Origin: JAICIG01 sp035532215
GTDB taxonomy: Bacteria; Planctomycetota; Planctomycetia; Pirellulales; JAICIG01
Direction of reading: 5' to 3'
Assembly: GCA_035532215.1 (NCBI GenBank)
Contig: DATKRK010000115.1
Span: 1 to 35,366 of the forward strand
Length of the DNA stretch: 35,366 bases
The position numbers were made by a program, and so were the translations under genes. The notes beneath the pieces were generated by a model that saw only the letters and a list, made by a program, of their open reading frames with translations, was not told the origin of the DNA and made no database searches. Shown one piece after another: positions 1 through 8,412 of this stretch (its first letter is position 1; the number at the start of each line of letters is the position of its first letter).

Positions 1-51
1 GTCGGCGGTCGCGAGGCGCCAATCAGCCGATGAGATTAAACGGCTTGCGGA

Positions 52-104
52 TCCCAGGCATAAATGCCTGGGCTAAGTAAAAAGCACAGCATTCACGCTG
101 TCTC
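52..104. repeat. pair of small hairpins, likely dispersed repeat
   Basis: Two adjacent inverted repeats lie ahead of the first gene. CCCAGGCA/TGCCTGGG with a 4-nt loop sits near 54-73, and ACAGC/GCTGT around ATTCAC sits at 86-101. The CAGGCA...TGCCTG core resembles the hairpins at 10063-10082 and 11164-11183, so a dispersed family is likely. No coding potential is evident in 1-198. A transcription role is possible but unsupported. Confidence 0.5.
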
Positions 105-198
105 ACAACGTTTGAACTGCTAGCATGTGACTTGTGTAGAACAACGAGGGCGGCGACCAGGGCGACTGCATCCATTCGATCTCGAAGAGGGCAAAGCA

Positions 199-1446
199 AT
201 GCAAATCGGCGCGATCGGAATCGGCGTTCAAGCGGCGTGGGTCGTCTTCGCGTACCTCAGTTTCGCGGCGGCCGCAGACCCAAAAGCTGCGGACTCAAAA
301 GAGGCAGACCACAAAACCGTCTATGGCCGAGTTGTCGACGACCAAGGAAAGCCCGTGGCCGGCGCCAGCGTTTGTTGGTACTGGCGAGCCAACGGATCGG
401 GCCGCGATGCAAAGCGTCAAGTGCGCGACCTCTCTACGATTGAGAACCAAAAAGAATACTGGGGGCGCCTCGGGCAGATGGACGTCGCTAGCGCCGACGA
501 GGTCAAGTCGGCGGACGATGGAACGTTTTCAATCAACGTGCCTGGCGGTTACCACGCGTTAATGGCGATCGACGAATCTCGGCGACGCGGCGGGCTCGCA
601 ATCCTGCCGTTGGGCGCCGATGAACCGGAGATCGAAATTCGCCTGCTGCCGTTGGTGAAAGTCAAAGGTCGCTTCGCAAGTCCTGAGCCGGCAAAGAAAC
701 TCGAATGGACGCACGTCTATGTCATGCTCCCCGACGATCAATCGCGGCCGCTCGATACGACTCGTTTGGCCGGTTGCGGATCGTTCGAGGCGCGGTTTGA
801 GATGTCGTTGCCTCCGGGCCGCTACCGGCTGTACGGGTACAACGATCCACAGGACGCGCATCTCGCGCCGGAAAAAGCGATCGTGCTCAAGCAGGGAATG
901 CGCGAACTCGATCTCGGAGTGTTATCGCTCTCGCCTTGCTTGTCGATGCAGTCCAGAGTCGAGCAGTCGAAGGCGGGAGGTCGTTGGTCTGACTACAAGC
1001 AACATTATGGAGAGTCCCCGCCCCGATGGCATGCCGTCGATGCGCGCGGAGTGAGCAAGGACGTCTCCATCGAAGATTTTGAGGGTAAATGGGTGCTGCT
1101 TGATTTCTGGGGCCCGAGCTGCCGAGCGTGCATGAAGAACGGCATGCCCAAACTCATTTCATTCTACGAACAGCACGCCCGGCAGCGCGAGCAATTCGAG
1201 ATTCTCTCGATCTGCATCGATTTCGAAGGCGACATCAAGTCGATGGCCGATCTCGACCGAACGCTCGCGCCCGTGATCGAGCACGCCTGGAACGGCAAAA
1301 TGATTCCCTTTCCGATCTTGCTCGATTCGACGTTCAAGACCTGGGAACGATATGGCTTGCCCGGCTTGGGCACAGTGCTGCTGGTCGATCCCCAGGGCAA
1401 GCTCGTCCCGGGCGACGAGACGGAATTGGCGAAGCAGTTGAAGTAA
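199..1446 (+). CDS. exported carboxypeptidase-regulatory-like / TlpA-like thioredoxin-fold protein
   Basis: A 415-aa protein starting at the ATG at 199, chosen because GAGGG lies just upstream and an export signal follows directly (hydrophobic stretch, then FAAAAD as likely cleavage site). Residues about 40-120 hold a carboxypeptidase-regulatory-like beta-sandwich (GRVVDDQGKPVAGASV). Residues about 285-415 are a TlpA/AhpC-type thioredoxin fold with DFWGPSCRACMKNG, giving a C308-x-x-C311 redox pair, and a closing VDPQGKLV strand. In this family the domain reduces or exchanges disulfides outside the cytoplasm; the substrate cannot be told from sequence. An oddity is that the usual cis-proline before the last strands (GIPT) is GLGT here, glycine at about residue 391. 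The neighbour at 2688 carries the same beta-sandwich type. The family call is sure, the role is not. Confidence 0.85.
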   Translation: MQIGAIGIGVQAAWVVFAYLSFAAAADPKAADSKEADHKTVYGRVVDDQGKPVAGASVCWYWRANGSGRDAKRQVRDLSTIENQKEYWGRLGQMDVASADEVKSADDGTFSINVPGGYHALMAIDESRRRGGLAILPLGADEPEIEIRLLPLVKVKGRFASPEPAKKLEWTHVYVMLPDDQSRPLDTTRLAGCGSFEARFEMSLPPGRYRLYGYNDPQDAHLAPEKAIVLKQGMRELDLGVLSLSPCLSMQSRVEQSKAGGRWSDYKQHYGESPPRWHAVDARGVSKDVSIEDFEGKWVLLDFWGPSCRACMKNGMPKLISFYEQHARQREQFEILSICIDFEGDIKSMADLDRTLAPVIEHAWNGKMIPFPILLDSTFKTWERYGLPGLGTVLLVDPQGKLVPGDETELAKQLK

Positions 1447-1454
1447 CAAGGCCA

Positions 1455-1488
1455 TTGGGCGACCGAGGCCTTTGGGCGACCGAGGCCT
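1455..1488. repeat. two-copy 17-bp tandem repeat
   Basis: The unit TTGGGCGACCGAGGCCT occurs twice head to tail just after the stop of the thioredoxin-fold gene. It lies in the 218-nt gap before the DUF1559 gene. No function is evident. Confidence 0.6.
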
Positions 1489-1664
1489 TTCGCCAGAAAT
1501 GTGCGGCGAGAGCAATTTGCCTCGCCGAATGCCAGAAAGCTTCCAAACCCGCGTCTCACAGAGTTACGATACGGAAGTCTCAGGTTCTGCGGCTGGCGCC
1601 GGGGCGGCGTTTCAAGTCGGTCTTGAAGCGAAACTGGCAACGATCGGCGCAGGGGAGGTTGGCA

Positions 1665-2576
1665 ATGGCTGGGCTGTTCATTTGTCCGTACTGCGGCGCC
1701 GCGACGCAGGTCTCCGAAGAGTTCGCCGGGATGAGCGGCCCTTGCGCGAGCTGCTCGCGGATCATCACCGTGCCGGCCCACGGCGCCTCGACAGGGCGTC
1801 GGCGATTTCGCTCGTCCGGCGATCGATCGACCTGGGTTCTGGCCACGGTCGCCGTGCTGCTGTTTGTCGGCCTGGGCTATGGCGGCAAGATTGTGGTAGA
1901 CATGCTCAAGGCCCGGGCGCAGCAGGAAGAATGCGCCGGGCAACTGCACAAGATCTGGGTCGGCATGGACAATTATTTCAACGAATACAGCGAGTACCCG
2001 CCGGCCGTGGTTCGCGACAAGAACGGCAAGCCGATGCACAGTTGGCGAGTGTTGCTGCTGCCTTATTTGGGCCAACGGGAAGAAGAGCTTTACAAGGAAT
2101 ATGATTTCAACGAGCCGTGGAACGGGCCTAACAATCGCGAGCTGGCCGAGGCCATGCCGCTGGTCTACGGCTGCCCTTGCGATCCAGAGGCCTTCATCTC
2201 GTCGCACACCAGCTACCTGGCGGTGCTCGACGGCGCCACGGGCGACTTCGCGACCGAGCCGGAGAACCCCGACGTCAATCGTCCGCCTCCCAAGCCCGGC
2301 GCCTCGACGAAGCCGATCACGCCCTATCTGGTCGTGGAAGTCGCCGAGTCGGGAATCTCGTGGCTGGAACCTCGCGACCTGACGCTCCGCTCGCCGGGCG
2401 TTAAGAGCAAGCCCGGTCAGAAAAAGGCGAAAGCGTCGGAATCCGGCGCCAAGCCAGCCTCGGCGCCCTATCCACGCAGCTTCCATCTGGACGCCGTGAA
2501 CGTGCTCCAGAGCGACGGCCAAGACCAGGCATTGACCGAGGCCGAAGTGCAGGCCGCTTTCGGATCGCCCGAATGA
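1665..2576 (+). CDS. zinc-ribbon, single-TM DUF1559-type protein
   Basis: A 303-aa protein. The ATG at 1665 is chosen because AGGGGAGG precedes it by 6 nt and it opens directly on a zinc-ribbon. Residues 1-35 hold CPYC and CASC cysteine pairs. Residues about 57-75 are one membrane helix (WVLATVAVLLFVGLGYGG). The extracytoplasmic part starts like DUF1559 (SBP_bac_10) proteins: ECAGQLHKIWVGMDNYFNEY, then YPPAVVRDKNGKPMHSWRVL and LLPYLGQREE. Most planctomycete DUF1559 proteins instead begin with a type IV pilin-like leader; here that is replaced by the ribbon plus anchor. The C-terminal third is Pro/Lys-rich and ends in a FHLDAVNVLQSD segment. DUF1559 function is not established. The family assignment is fairly sure. 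Confidence 0.8.
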   Translation: MAGLFICPYCGAATQVSEEFAGMSGPCASCSRIITVPAHGASTGRRRFRSSGDRSTWVLATVAVLLFVGLGYGGKIVVDMLKARAQQEECAGQLHKIWVGMDNYFNEYSEYPPAVVRDKNGKPMHSWRVLLLPYLGQREEELYKEYDFNEPWNGPNNRELAEAMPLVYGCPCDPEAFISSHTSYLAVLDGATGDFATEPENPDVNRPPPKPGASTKPITPYLVVEVAESGISWLEPRDLTLRSPGVKSKPGQKKAKASESGAKPASAPYPRSFHLDAVNVLQSDGQDQALTEAEVQAAFGSPE

Positions 2577-2675
2577 CACGTTTCGTTGACAGCCCGCATC
2601 TCGCGTGGCACGCTATTCGGAGGGCGAATGAACGCTGCGCCGCCGGATGCGGGGCCCCGAGCACCTGAAGGTCTT

Positions 2676-2682
2676 AGGGAGG
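2676..2682 (+). promoter_or_regulatory. ribosome binding site deciding the start of the 1464-aa gene
   Basis: AGGGAGG lies 5 nt before the ATG at 2688. Upstream in-frame ATGs at 2586 and 2628 lack a comparable site. This supports 2688 as the start, although the next 20 codons fall in a dispersed repeat. Confidence 0.55.
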
Positions 2683-2687
2683 TGGTC

Positions 2688-5600
2688 ATGCCAAGCGGCG
2701 AATTTATTCCGCGGCGGAGCCGCAACCAAAGTAGTAGGCACACTCCGTGTGCCGTAACCGGCGCCGTGGTTAAGCGCAATCACTCTGCAAACCAACGCGG
2801 CCCATGGCAACGCCGCGCCATTCACGTCGCGTTGTGTCTCTGGGCCAGTCTGGCGGCGGCCAGCGTCGGCCTCGGCCAGGTCGAGCGCGAGCGAGCCGGC
2901 GCCAAAGACGACAAACGCATCGTGCGCATCAGCGGCGAGGTTCGCGATGCGGCGAATCGTCCGGTCGCCGATGCGACCGTTTGGCTGGTCGGCTCCGACG
3001 GCCGAGGGAACGGTTCCCCCGAGCCATTGTCGGAAGGGCATAGCGGCGCGGAGGGGGAATTTTCCTTTTTCGAGGCCGTGGAAAAGTACACCATACTGAG
3101 CCTGATTGCTCGCGACTCGCGGGGACGGCTAGGCTGGAACTTTAACTCGGTCCACCCCGGCGTCAACCAAGTTCGGCTTCGCGACGTTCGCGACGCTCGC
3201 GGGCGAGTGGTTGACGGCGACGGGCAACCAATTGCCGGCGCGCGGGTTACGCCGCGCTCCTTCTTGGGCCTCGCCTCCGATCAGCCGGCAAGCGCCGGCA
3301 GCGTGGAGTTGTTTGCCGAGTTAGGCGGCTCGTTCGAAGGCCGCACGGACAAAGATGGAGTTTTTGTCTTGCATCGCATCCCCGAGCAAGTGCGAGTCCG
3401 CGGAGAAATCTCGGCGCCAGGCTTCGGCCAGGGAGAAGCCTATCTCGATTTCAAGGCGCCGGTCGTGGTCAAGCTGGAGCGGCCGGGAACGATCGCGGGC
3501 GCCCTGGCGCCTCTCGAAGGGGTCGAAGCGGCCAAGGGGGGCTACAAGCTGCGGCTCTCGCGGCAAGGCAAGGAAGTCGAGCCGGGAAACGTGCAGCCGC
3601 TCGTCGTGAGTCATTCGGAGGAGGTGACGACCAACGACGACGGCGCCTTTCGCAGCGGCGAACTACCGCCGGGCCGATACGCGATTGTCGCAGTTGAAGG
3701 ACAGGGACGCCCGTTTTTCGCACACCCGAGGACGTACGTCGAAGTGAAGCCGGGCCAAAAGATGGAAGGCGTCTCTGTGCCGCTTGCGCCGACCGTCCGC
3801 TTGACCGGCCGAGTCGTGGACCGCGAAACAGGCAAGGGAATTGAAGGTGTCGAAGTGCTTGGTTCCCAGTCGCCGCGCGGCCCTGATCGCGACCGTTCGG
3901 ACGTTCGCCAAACGGCGACCACCGATGCCGAAGGCCGGTTCGAGTTGCGGCTGCCGCCGGGCAGCACTCACGTGTTCGTCTACGATGCGCCGCGAACGTT
4001 CCTTGTCCCGCCGTCCGACATCCCGAACTCAAACGCGCGCACGATCGCCGATGGTGAAGAATGGCCCACGTTCGAGCTGGCGCACGCCGCGCAGGTCGAA
4101 GGCATCGTCGTCGATGCTACGCGCCAACCGGCGCCGCACGCCGAACTCCACATTGATCTCTATCGTCGGTCGTCGCGTCCCTACGACTGGCTGCCGAGCG
4201 TTAGCGACGGCGACGGCAAATTTGCCATTTCCCAGGTTGACCCGGAGATGCGGTTCTCTTTGCGTGCGCGAACTCCCGAGGCCGTAACCGATGGGGTCGT
4301 CCTGGTCACAGCGTCGGAATTGAAGGGACCCGCGAAACTGGCGGTTTCCAAGAAGCATGTCTTCCGTTTGCGCGGCAAGGTGGTTGACGAGACAGGACTC
4401 ACCGTGCCGCAGGCGACGGTATCGATCGAGTGGGAGCGGCCGGTCTACGGCATCGTCCGCAATCGCCTGCGGCCATTGCCAAATGGCTTCGCGCCGCAAT
4501 TTCGCGGCTATACGCGGAGGCGAACGGAGTTCGAACAACTCGCCACGGATGCCGACGGCAAGTTCGAATCGAGCGTGCTCTGGCCGGGCGACAATTATCA
4601 GGCGATTGTCGCCGCCCCAGGATACGCGAATTTGGAAACGTCGATCATTCAAGGCGTCGCCGGAAGCGTCCACGATTTCGGCGAGCTGGTGCTGAAGCGA
4701 AACGACCTCGTCGTATCGGGCATCGTCGTCGATGAGGAAGGCCGAGCCGTGGCCGACGCTGAAGTTCAAGTCGTCACGCCGGGCCGTCCTTTCCGGGCGC
4801 CGCAGCACAGCGACGCCCAAGGGCGGTTTGCGATCGCCGACATCGACGCCTCGGTCCCGTTGGCTTTGCGGGCGCGAACGGCCGCCGCGGCGACCGGCGG
4901 CGCCACGGTCGTTTTGCCGGCCGATTTCGACAAGCCCGTCAAGCTCGTCGTTTCGGCCAAGTACGCTTTCCGGTTTCGAGGCGCGGTGGTTGACCGCCAG
5001 GGCAAGCCTGCGCCGAGCGCCAGCGTTTCCATCGTCTGGGACCGCCGCGGGCCCGACCGACAGGAGCGGCAGAGGCTTGTCGCTGGAAGGCCGTCGATCC
5101 CAAGCAACGGCCCCGTCACGTTCGGCCAGGTCGCCGCAAGGGCCGACGGCGTGTTTGAAACCCCCGCACTGTGGCCCGATGAGAATTACCATCTGGTCGC
5201 CTCGGCCCCAGGCTATGCTCCGGTCGAATCGGCGGCCGTGTACGGGCCGGCCGGCGAGACGACAACCCTGGCGCCGCTCGTCCTCACGCGCAACGATCTG
5301 ACGATCGCAGGGCGGGTGGTCGATTCCGAAGGTCGGCCCTTGGAGGGCGCCAAGGTGTTCAACTCGGGCGACGCCGACAAGCCCCTCGTCTCGACGACCG
5401 GCGCCGACGGACGCTTCGCGCTCGAAGGACTTTACGAGGGGCCGCTGTATCTTTTGGCTCGACGGTCCGGTTGCCGCGCCGCTGGCTGGCGCGGGGCGGC
5501 GGGCGGCGAACCGGTTGAAATCGCCTTGTCGCCTAGCGACCAGCCGATTCCGCGGGCGCCGATCGCCAAAAGCGACGAGCGGGCGCGATTCGCCGCGGAA

Positions 5601-7082
5601 CAAGAACTCGCTCGTCGATTGGTCGTCGATTTGTGGGCTTTACGCGAGCGATTCGACGACAACCCGCGCGCCGCATCGACATCCCGCTTCCGGCAACGGC
5701 GCAGCTCTTCGCAAGCCGAGACAGCCGTCCGGTTGTCGAAGGTCATGGCGCGTCTCGACCTGAATCAAGCTCTGGCCTGGTCGGTGGCGGAAGGCGGGCG
5801 GCTCGACGAAGCCGTACGCGTCGAGGCAGTCATGGGCGATTTCAAGAACGACGTCGATCGGGCCTTGGCTCTGCTGCGCGGCATGAAGACGTATGCCGCG
5901 CGTTCCGCGCTGTTGGCCATGGCCCGCCGTGAAATCGCCGCCGGCAAACAAGAGCAGGCGATTCGGCTGCTTGAAGCCGCACTGGCCGCTGCGCCGAGCG
6001 AGTCCGCATTTGTCGGCCCCGACGCCCGATGGCAGGATTCCGACCTCGCGTCCGCCCGAGCCCAAGTCGGGGCGCTGGCGATTCGCGCCGGCCGCGTCGA
6101 GTGGGGAGCCAAGCTGCTCGGGCAAGCCGCCGACTCGGCGGAGAAGGCGGCGCCCGAAGACGCGATGACTCGCGGCCGCGTGGCCGCGGCCCTCGCAGTG
6201 CTCGACCCTGAGCGAGCCTTGCGGCTGCTGCGCACCATCCAAAACGCTCCTGGCTTTGCCAGTTACTACAGCTATGCGGGGCATGCGGCCGCGATGGCGG
6301 GGGCCAACGACTGGAAGCGAGCGCGCGAGTTTTTGAATCTCTTGCAGCCTGGCCCGGTCGCCGATCGCGCGCGGACGCAGGTCGCCTGCCTCTCGGCGGA
6401 CCGCGATTGGAAAGCAGCGCTCGAATTGGTCGACGAAATGAGTCAGCTCGACTTGTGGACCAAGGCGGACGCCCTTTGCTGGGTCGCCAAGGCTTTGGCT
6501 CAGCGCGATCCGGACCAGGCGTATGCGCTCATCGATCGCGCATTAGACCTGTACTTTGACGCTCCACCGACGGCAGGCTCCGTCTCCGGCGGGCGGCCGG
6601 TGGAAGCGGCGCGGGTCGCAATGGCTGCCTGCGACGTGGGTTACCCCGACGTGCCTGGCGTCATCGACCGCGTCCTGGCGTTGCGGGTGACGTATTCTGG
6701 AACCGCGTCGACTTCGCGGGAGATTGCAGCGACGATCAATACCGCGCGCGTGCTGGCGCTCGTCGATCCGGCCATTGCGCGCGAGCTGTTGAAATCCCTC
6801 GAGCCAAAGGCCCCACTCATCGGCGCCGATGGCGACTCCGTTCGCGGCGCCGTCGGGCGCGGCGAATGGCTGCAGGCCTGGGCCTTGGCCGATCTGGAGG
6901 AGGCAAGGCGACGCTGCGACGAGGAGTTGGCCGAACTTAAAAAGCAGTCGAAGATCGAGACAGCGAGCATCGCCCTGTTGCCGCTGGTGGAATTGCTCGT
7001 CGTGCCGCCAAGCGAGCGCGAACGATTCATGCTGCGCTCGATCGACCCAAGGTATTGGTTCCCGGGCGACGAAGAACCCTAG
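2688..7082 (+). CDS. giant secreted protein with eight carboxypeptidase-regulatory-like modules and a helical C-terminal half
   Basis: A 1464-aa protein. After an atypical polar start comes a hydrophobic export segment (HVALCLWASLAAASVGLGQ, about residues 46-64). Eight beta-sandwich modules follow, each opening with a G-x-V-x-D motif: ISGEVRDAANRP (about 80), GRVVDGDGQP (171), GRVVDRETG (371), GIVVDATRQP (469), GKVVDETG (560), GIVVDEEG (676), GAVVDRQG (762) and GRVVDSEG (873). Residues about 960-1464 look all-helical and TPR-like, with repeated ALVDPAIARELL-type segments. The family is typical of planctomycete surface or periplasmic proteins; no enzymatic motif is visible. The stop codon overlaps the stop of the convergent DNA ligase gene in a shared CTAG. 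A GTG at 2766 is a possible alternative start. The role is unknown. Confidence 0.8.
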   Translation: MPSGEFIPRRSRNQSSRHTPCAVTGAVVKRNHSANQRGPWQRRAIHVALCLWASLAAASVGLGQVERERAGAKDDKRIVRISGEVRDAANRPVADATVWLVGSDGRGNGSPEPLSEGHSGAEGEFSFFEAVEKYTILSLIARDSRGRLGWNFNSVHPGVNQVRLRDVRDARGRVVDGDGQPIAGARVTPRSFLGLASDQPASAGSVELFAELGGSFEGRTDKDGVFVLHRIPEQVRVRGEISAPGFGQGEAYLDFKAPVVVKLERPGTIAGALAPLEGVEAAKGGYKLRLSRQGKEVEPGNVQPLVVSHSEEVTTNDDGAFRSGELPPGRYAIVAVEGQGRPFFAHPRTYVEVKPGQKMEGVSVPLAPTVRLTGRVVDRETGKGIEGVEVLGSQSPRGPDRDRSDVRQTATTDAEGRFELRLPPGSTHVFVYDAPRTFLVPPSDIPNSNARTIADGEEWPTFELAHAAQVEGIVVDATRQPAPHAELHIDLYRRSSRPYDWLPSVSDGDGKFAISQVDPEMRFSLRARTPEAVTDGVVLVTASELKGPAKLAVSKKHVFRLRGKVVDETGLTVPQATVSIEWERPVYGIVRNRLRPLPNGFAPQFRGYTRRRTEFEQLATDADGKFESSVLWPGDNYQAIVAAPGYANLETSIIQGVAGSVHDFGELVLKRNDLVVSGIVVDEEGRAVADAEVQVVTPGRPFRAPQHSDAQGRFAIADIDASVPLALRARTAAAATGGATVVLPADFDKPVKLVVSAKYAFRFRGAVVDRQGKPAPSASVSIVWDRRGPDRQERQRLVAGRPSIPSNGPVTFGQVAARADGVFETPALWPDENYHLVASAPGYAPVESAAVYGPAGETTTLAPLVLTRNDLTIAGRVVDSEGRPLEGAKVFNSGDADKPLVSTTGADGRFALEGLYEGPLYLLARRSGCRAAGWRGAAGGEPVEIALSPSDQPIPRAPIAKSDERARFAAEQELARRLVVDLWALRERFDDNPRAASTSRFRQRRSSSQAETAVRLSKVMARLDLNQALAWSVAEGGRLDEAVRVEAVMGDFKNDVDRALALLRGMKTYAARSALLAMARREIAAGKQEQAIRLLEAALAAAPSESAFVGPDARWQDSDLASARAQVGALAIRAGRVEWGAKLLGQAADSAEKAAPEDAMTRGRVAAALAVLDPERALRLLRTIQNAPGFASYYSYAGHAAAMAGANDWKRAREFLNLLQPGPVADRARTQVACLSADRDWKAALELVDEMSQLDLWTKADALCWVAKALAQRDPDQAYALIDRALDLYFDAPPTAGSVSGGRPVEAARVAMAACDVGYPDVPGVIDRVLALRVTYSGTASTSREIAATINTARVLALVDPAIARELLKSLEPKAPLIGADGDSVRGAVGRGEWLQAWALADLEEARRRCDEELAELKKQSKIETASIALLPLVELLVVPPSERERFMLRSIDPRYWFPGDEEP
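2711..2755. repeat. dispersed hairpin element inside the 5' coding region
   Basis: Two hairpins occur in a row: GCGGC-GGA-GCCGC at 2711-2723 and GGCACAC-TCC-GTGTGCC at 2737-2753. It looks like an intergenic planctomycete repeat, yet it lies inside the reading frame just after the start codon of the 1464-aa protein, so it either encodes residues about 8-22 or marks a misplaced start. Confidence 0.55.
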
Positions 7083-8374
7083 TTTTCGACGTAGCCTTTG
7101 CCCGTCTTTTCGTCGATCAGCTTCTGGACGTGTCGCGCGGCGGCTTCGGCGTCGGCGAAGGTTTTGGTTTGCGTCTGGCCCTGGGCGCCGATGCGGCCGA
7201 AGCGGACCGTGACCTGGTTTCCCGCGGCAGAGATCTCCCAGAATTTTGCCGACTTGCCCTCGATCAGTTCGAAATGACGCGTCGCTGGTTTTGTTACTCC
7301 CGAAGTCACCGACTTGCCCCGCTTGGCGGCCTTCGACGGCGCCACCGAATCAGCCGCGGCAGCCGCCTCTTGCCGCACGCGGACGAACGACGGAAACCGC
7401 GGCACGCCGCGATCGGAAAGTTCCTGGTAGCGGAACGTAATCACGCTGCCGATGCCCGGAGGGTTCTCGCGCTGGGCGTCGGAAAAACCCGTGCCTACGG
7501 AAAACGTCGTGCCGTCGGGCAGCTCCACCGCCAGCGCGCCCAGCCGGCCCTTGTGCCGGCCGGCGCCGGACAGGTGCTCGACGACGCGGGCCTCGGCGTC
7601 GTGGAACGTTTTGACCTTGAGCAACGTCGCCGAGCGGCCGGCTTCGTAATGCGAACCGGGCTGGCGCAGCATCAAGCCTTCGCCCCCCTGCGCCTCGACC
7701 TTGGCCAGCTCTTCGCGGAGATGGTCCAGGCCGCGGCAGCGATAGTGCTGGTGCACGTCGGCGAACTGCGGCCCGCTGGCGGCCAACAAGTCGCGCAGTT
7801 GTTCCAGCCGCTCTTCGAACGGGCCGCCCGCCGCCGGCAGATCGAACGCCAGAAAGCGGATCGACCGCCAATGCTCGCTCTTGTCCTGGCGGCGCACGAC
7901 GCTCACGCACTGCTGGAACGCCTTTCGCCCCAACCACAATTCGCCGTCGAGCGGCGTCGAAGGCAAGCCCGCGGTGAAAAAGTCCGGGGCGTGATAGACG
8001 TTGCCCTGCCGCGAGATGAATTGCCGGCCGTCCCAGTAAGCGCGCACTCCGTCGAGCTTTTCGCTGATCCACCAGTCGGTCAGGTCGACGTCGTTCTCCC
8101 AGGTATGGGCCAGCAGCAAGCCGGGGGCGGCCGAACCGGATTCGCCGGCCGCTTTGGCGGGCTTGGCCGGCAGGGGGCCGCCGATGCGGTCTTGCTCCGC
8201 CTGTTCGCCTCGAAAGGCTCGCAAGTGTTTACAGGTCCGCCGTTCGATTGGAACCGATTGATTCCGCCAGGCCGGGCAAGTGCAGCTATAGACGCCGCCC
8301 GTGTTCTTCAGGATGTAGGGCGATTTGCCCGAGCCTTTGATCTCCGTCGTTTCACCGTCGTTCAGGTCAGGCAT
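7079..8374 (-). CDS. ATP-dependent DNA ligase (LigE-like core) with SWIM zinc finger and WGR domain
   Basis: A 431-aa fusion. Residues about 20-55 form a SWIM finger (C31-T-C33 ... C48-K-H50). Residues about 85-330 are a minimal ATP-dependent ligase: EKLDGVR with catalytic K106, SRQGN, LDGELWLG, FLAFDLP, EGLMLR and LLKVK, then an OB-fold ending FRYQELSDRGVPRFPSF. The order and wording match small LigE-type ligases of proteobacteria, which are usually exported; no signal peptide is seen here. Residues about 350-431 are a WGR domain (VTVRFGRIGAQGQTQTKTF), a nucleic-acid-binding module also known from PARPs. It presumably seals nicks in the cytoplasm. The ATG at 8374 is chosen for AGGGGA upstream; a GTG at 8416 overlapping the DUF1499 stop is the alternative. 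The gene lies downstream of DUF1499, 38 nt away. Confidence 0.9.
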   Translation of the reverse strand: MPDLNDGETTEIKGSGKSPYILKNTGGVYSCTCPAWRNQSVPIERRTCKHLRAFRGEQAEQDRIGGPLPAKPAKAAGESGSAAPGLLLAHTWENDVDLTDWWISEKLDGVRAYWDGRQFISRQGNVYHAPDFFTAGLPSTPLDGELWLGRKAFQQCVSVVRRQDKSEHWRSIRFLAFDLPAAGGPFEERLEQLRDLLAASGPQFADVHQHYRCRGLDHLREELAKVEAQGGEGLMLRQPGSHYEAGRSATLLKVKTFHDAEARVVEHLSGAGRHKGRLGALAVELPDGTTFSVGTGFSDAQRENPPGIGSVITFRYQELSDRGVPRFPSFVRVRQEAAAAADSVAPSKAAKRGKSVTSGVTKPATRHFELIEGKSAKFWEISAAGNQVTVRFGRIGAQGQTQTKTFADAEAAARHVQKLIDEKTGKGYVEN

Positions 8375-8412
8375 GTCGTTGTTCCCCTGGATGAAGTGTC
8401 GAGACGGCTGAA

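Noticed and set aside
112..140. Possible promoter for the first gene (TTGAAC, 17 nt, TGTAGA)
   Set aside because: Only three of six matches in the -10 box; indistinguishable from chance.
4029..5603. Minus-strand open frame of about 524 codons
   Set aside because: Antisense to the repeat modules of the 1464-aa protein; Arg-rich without motifs.
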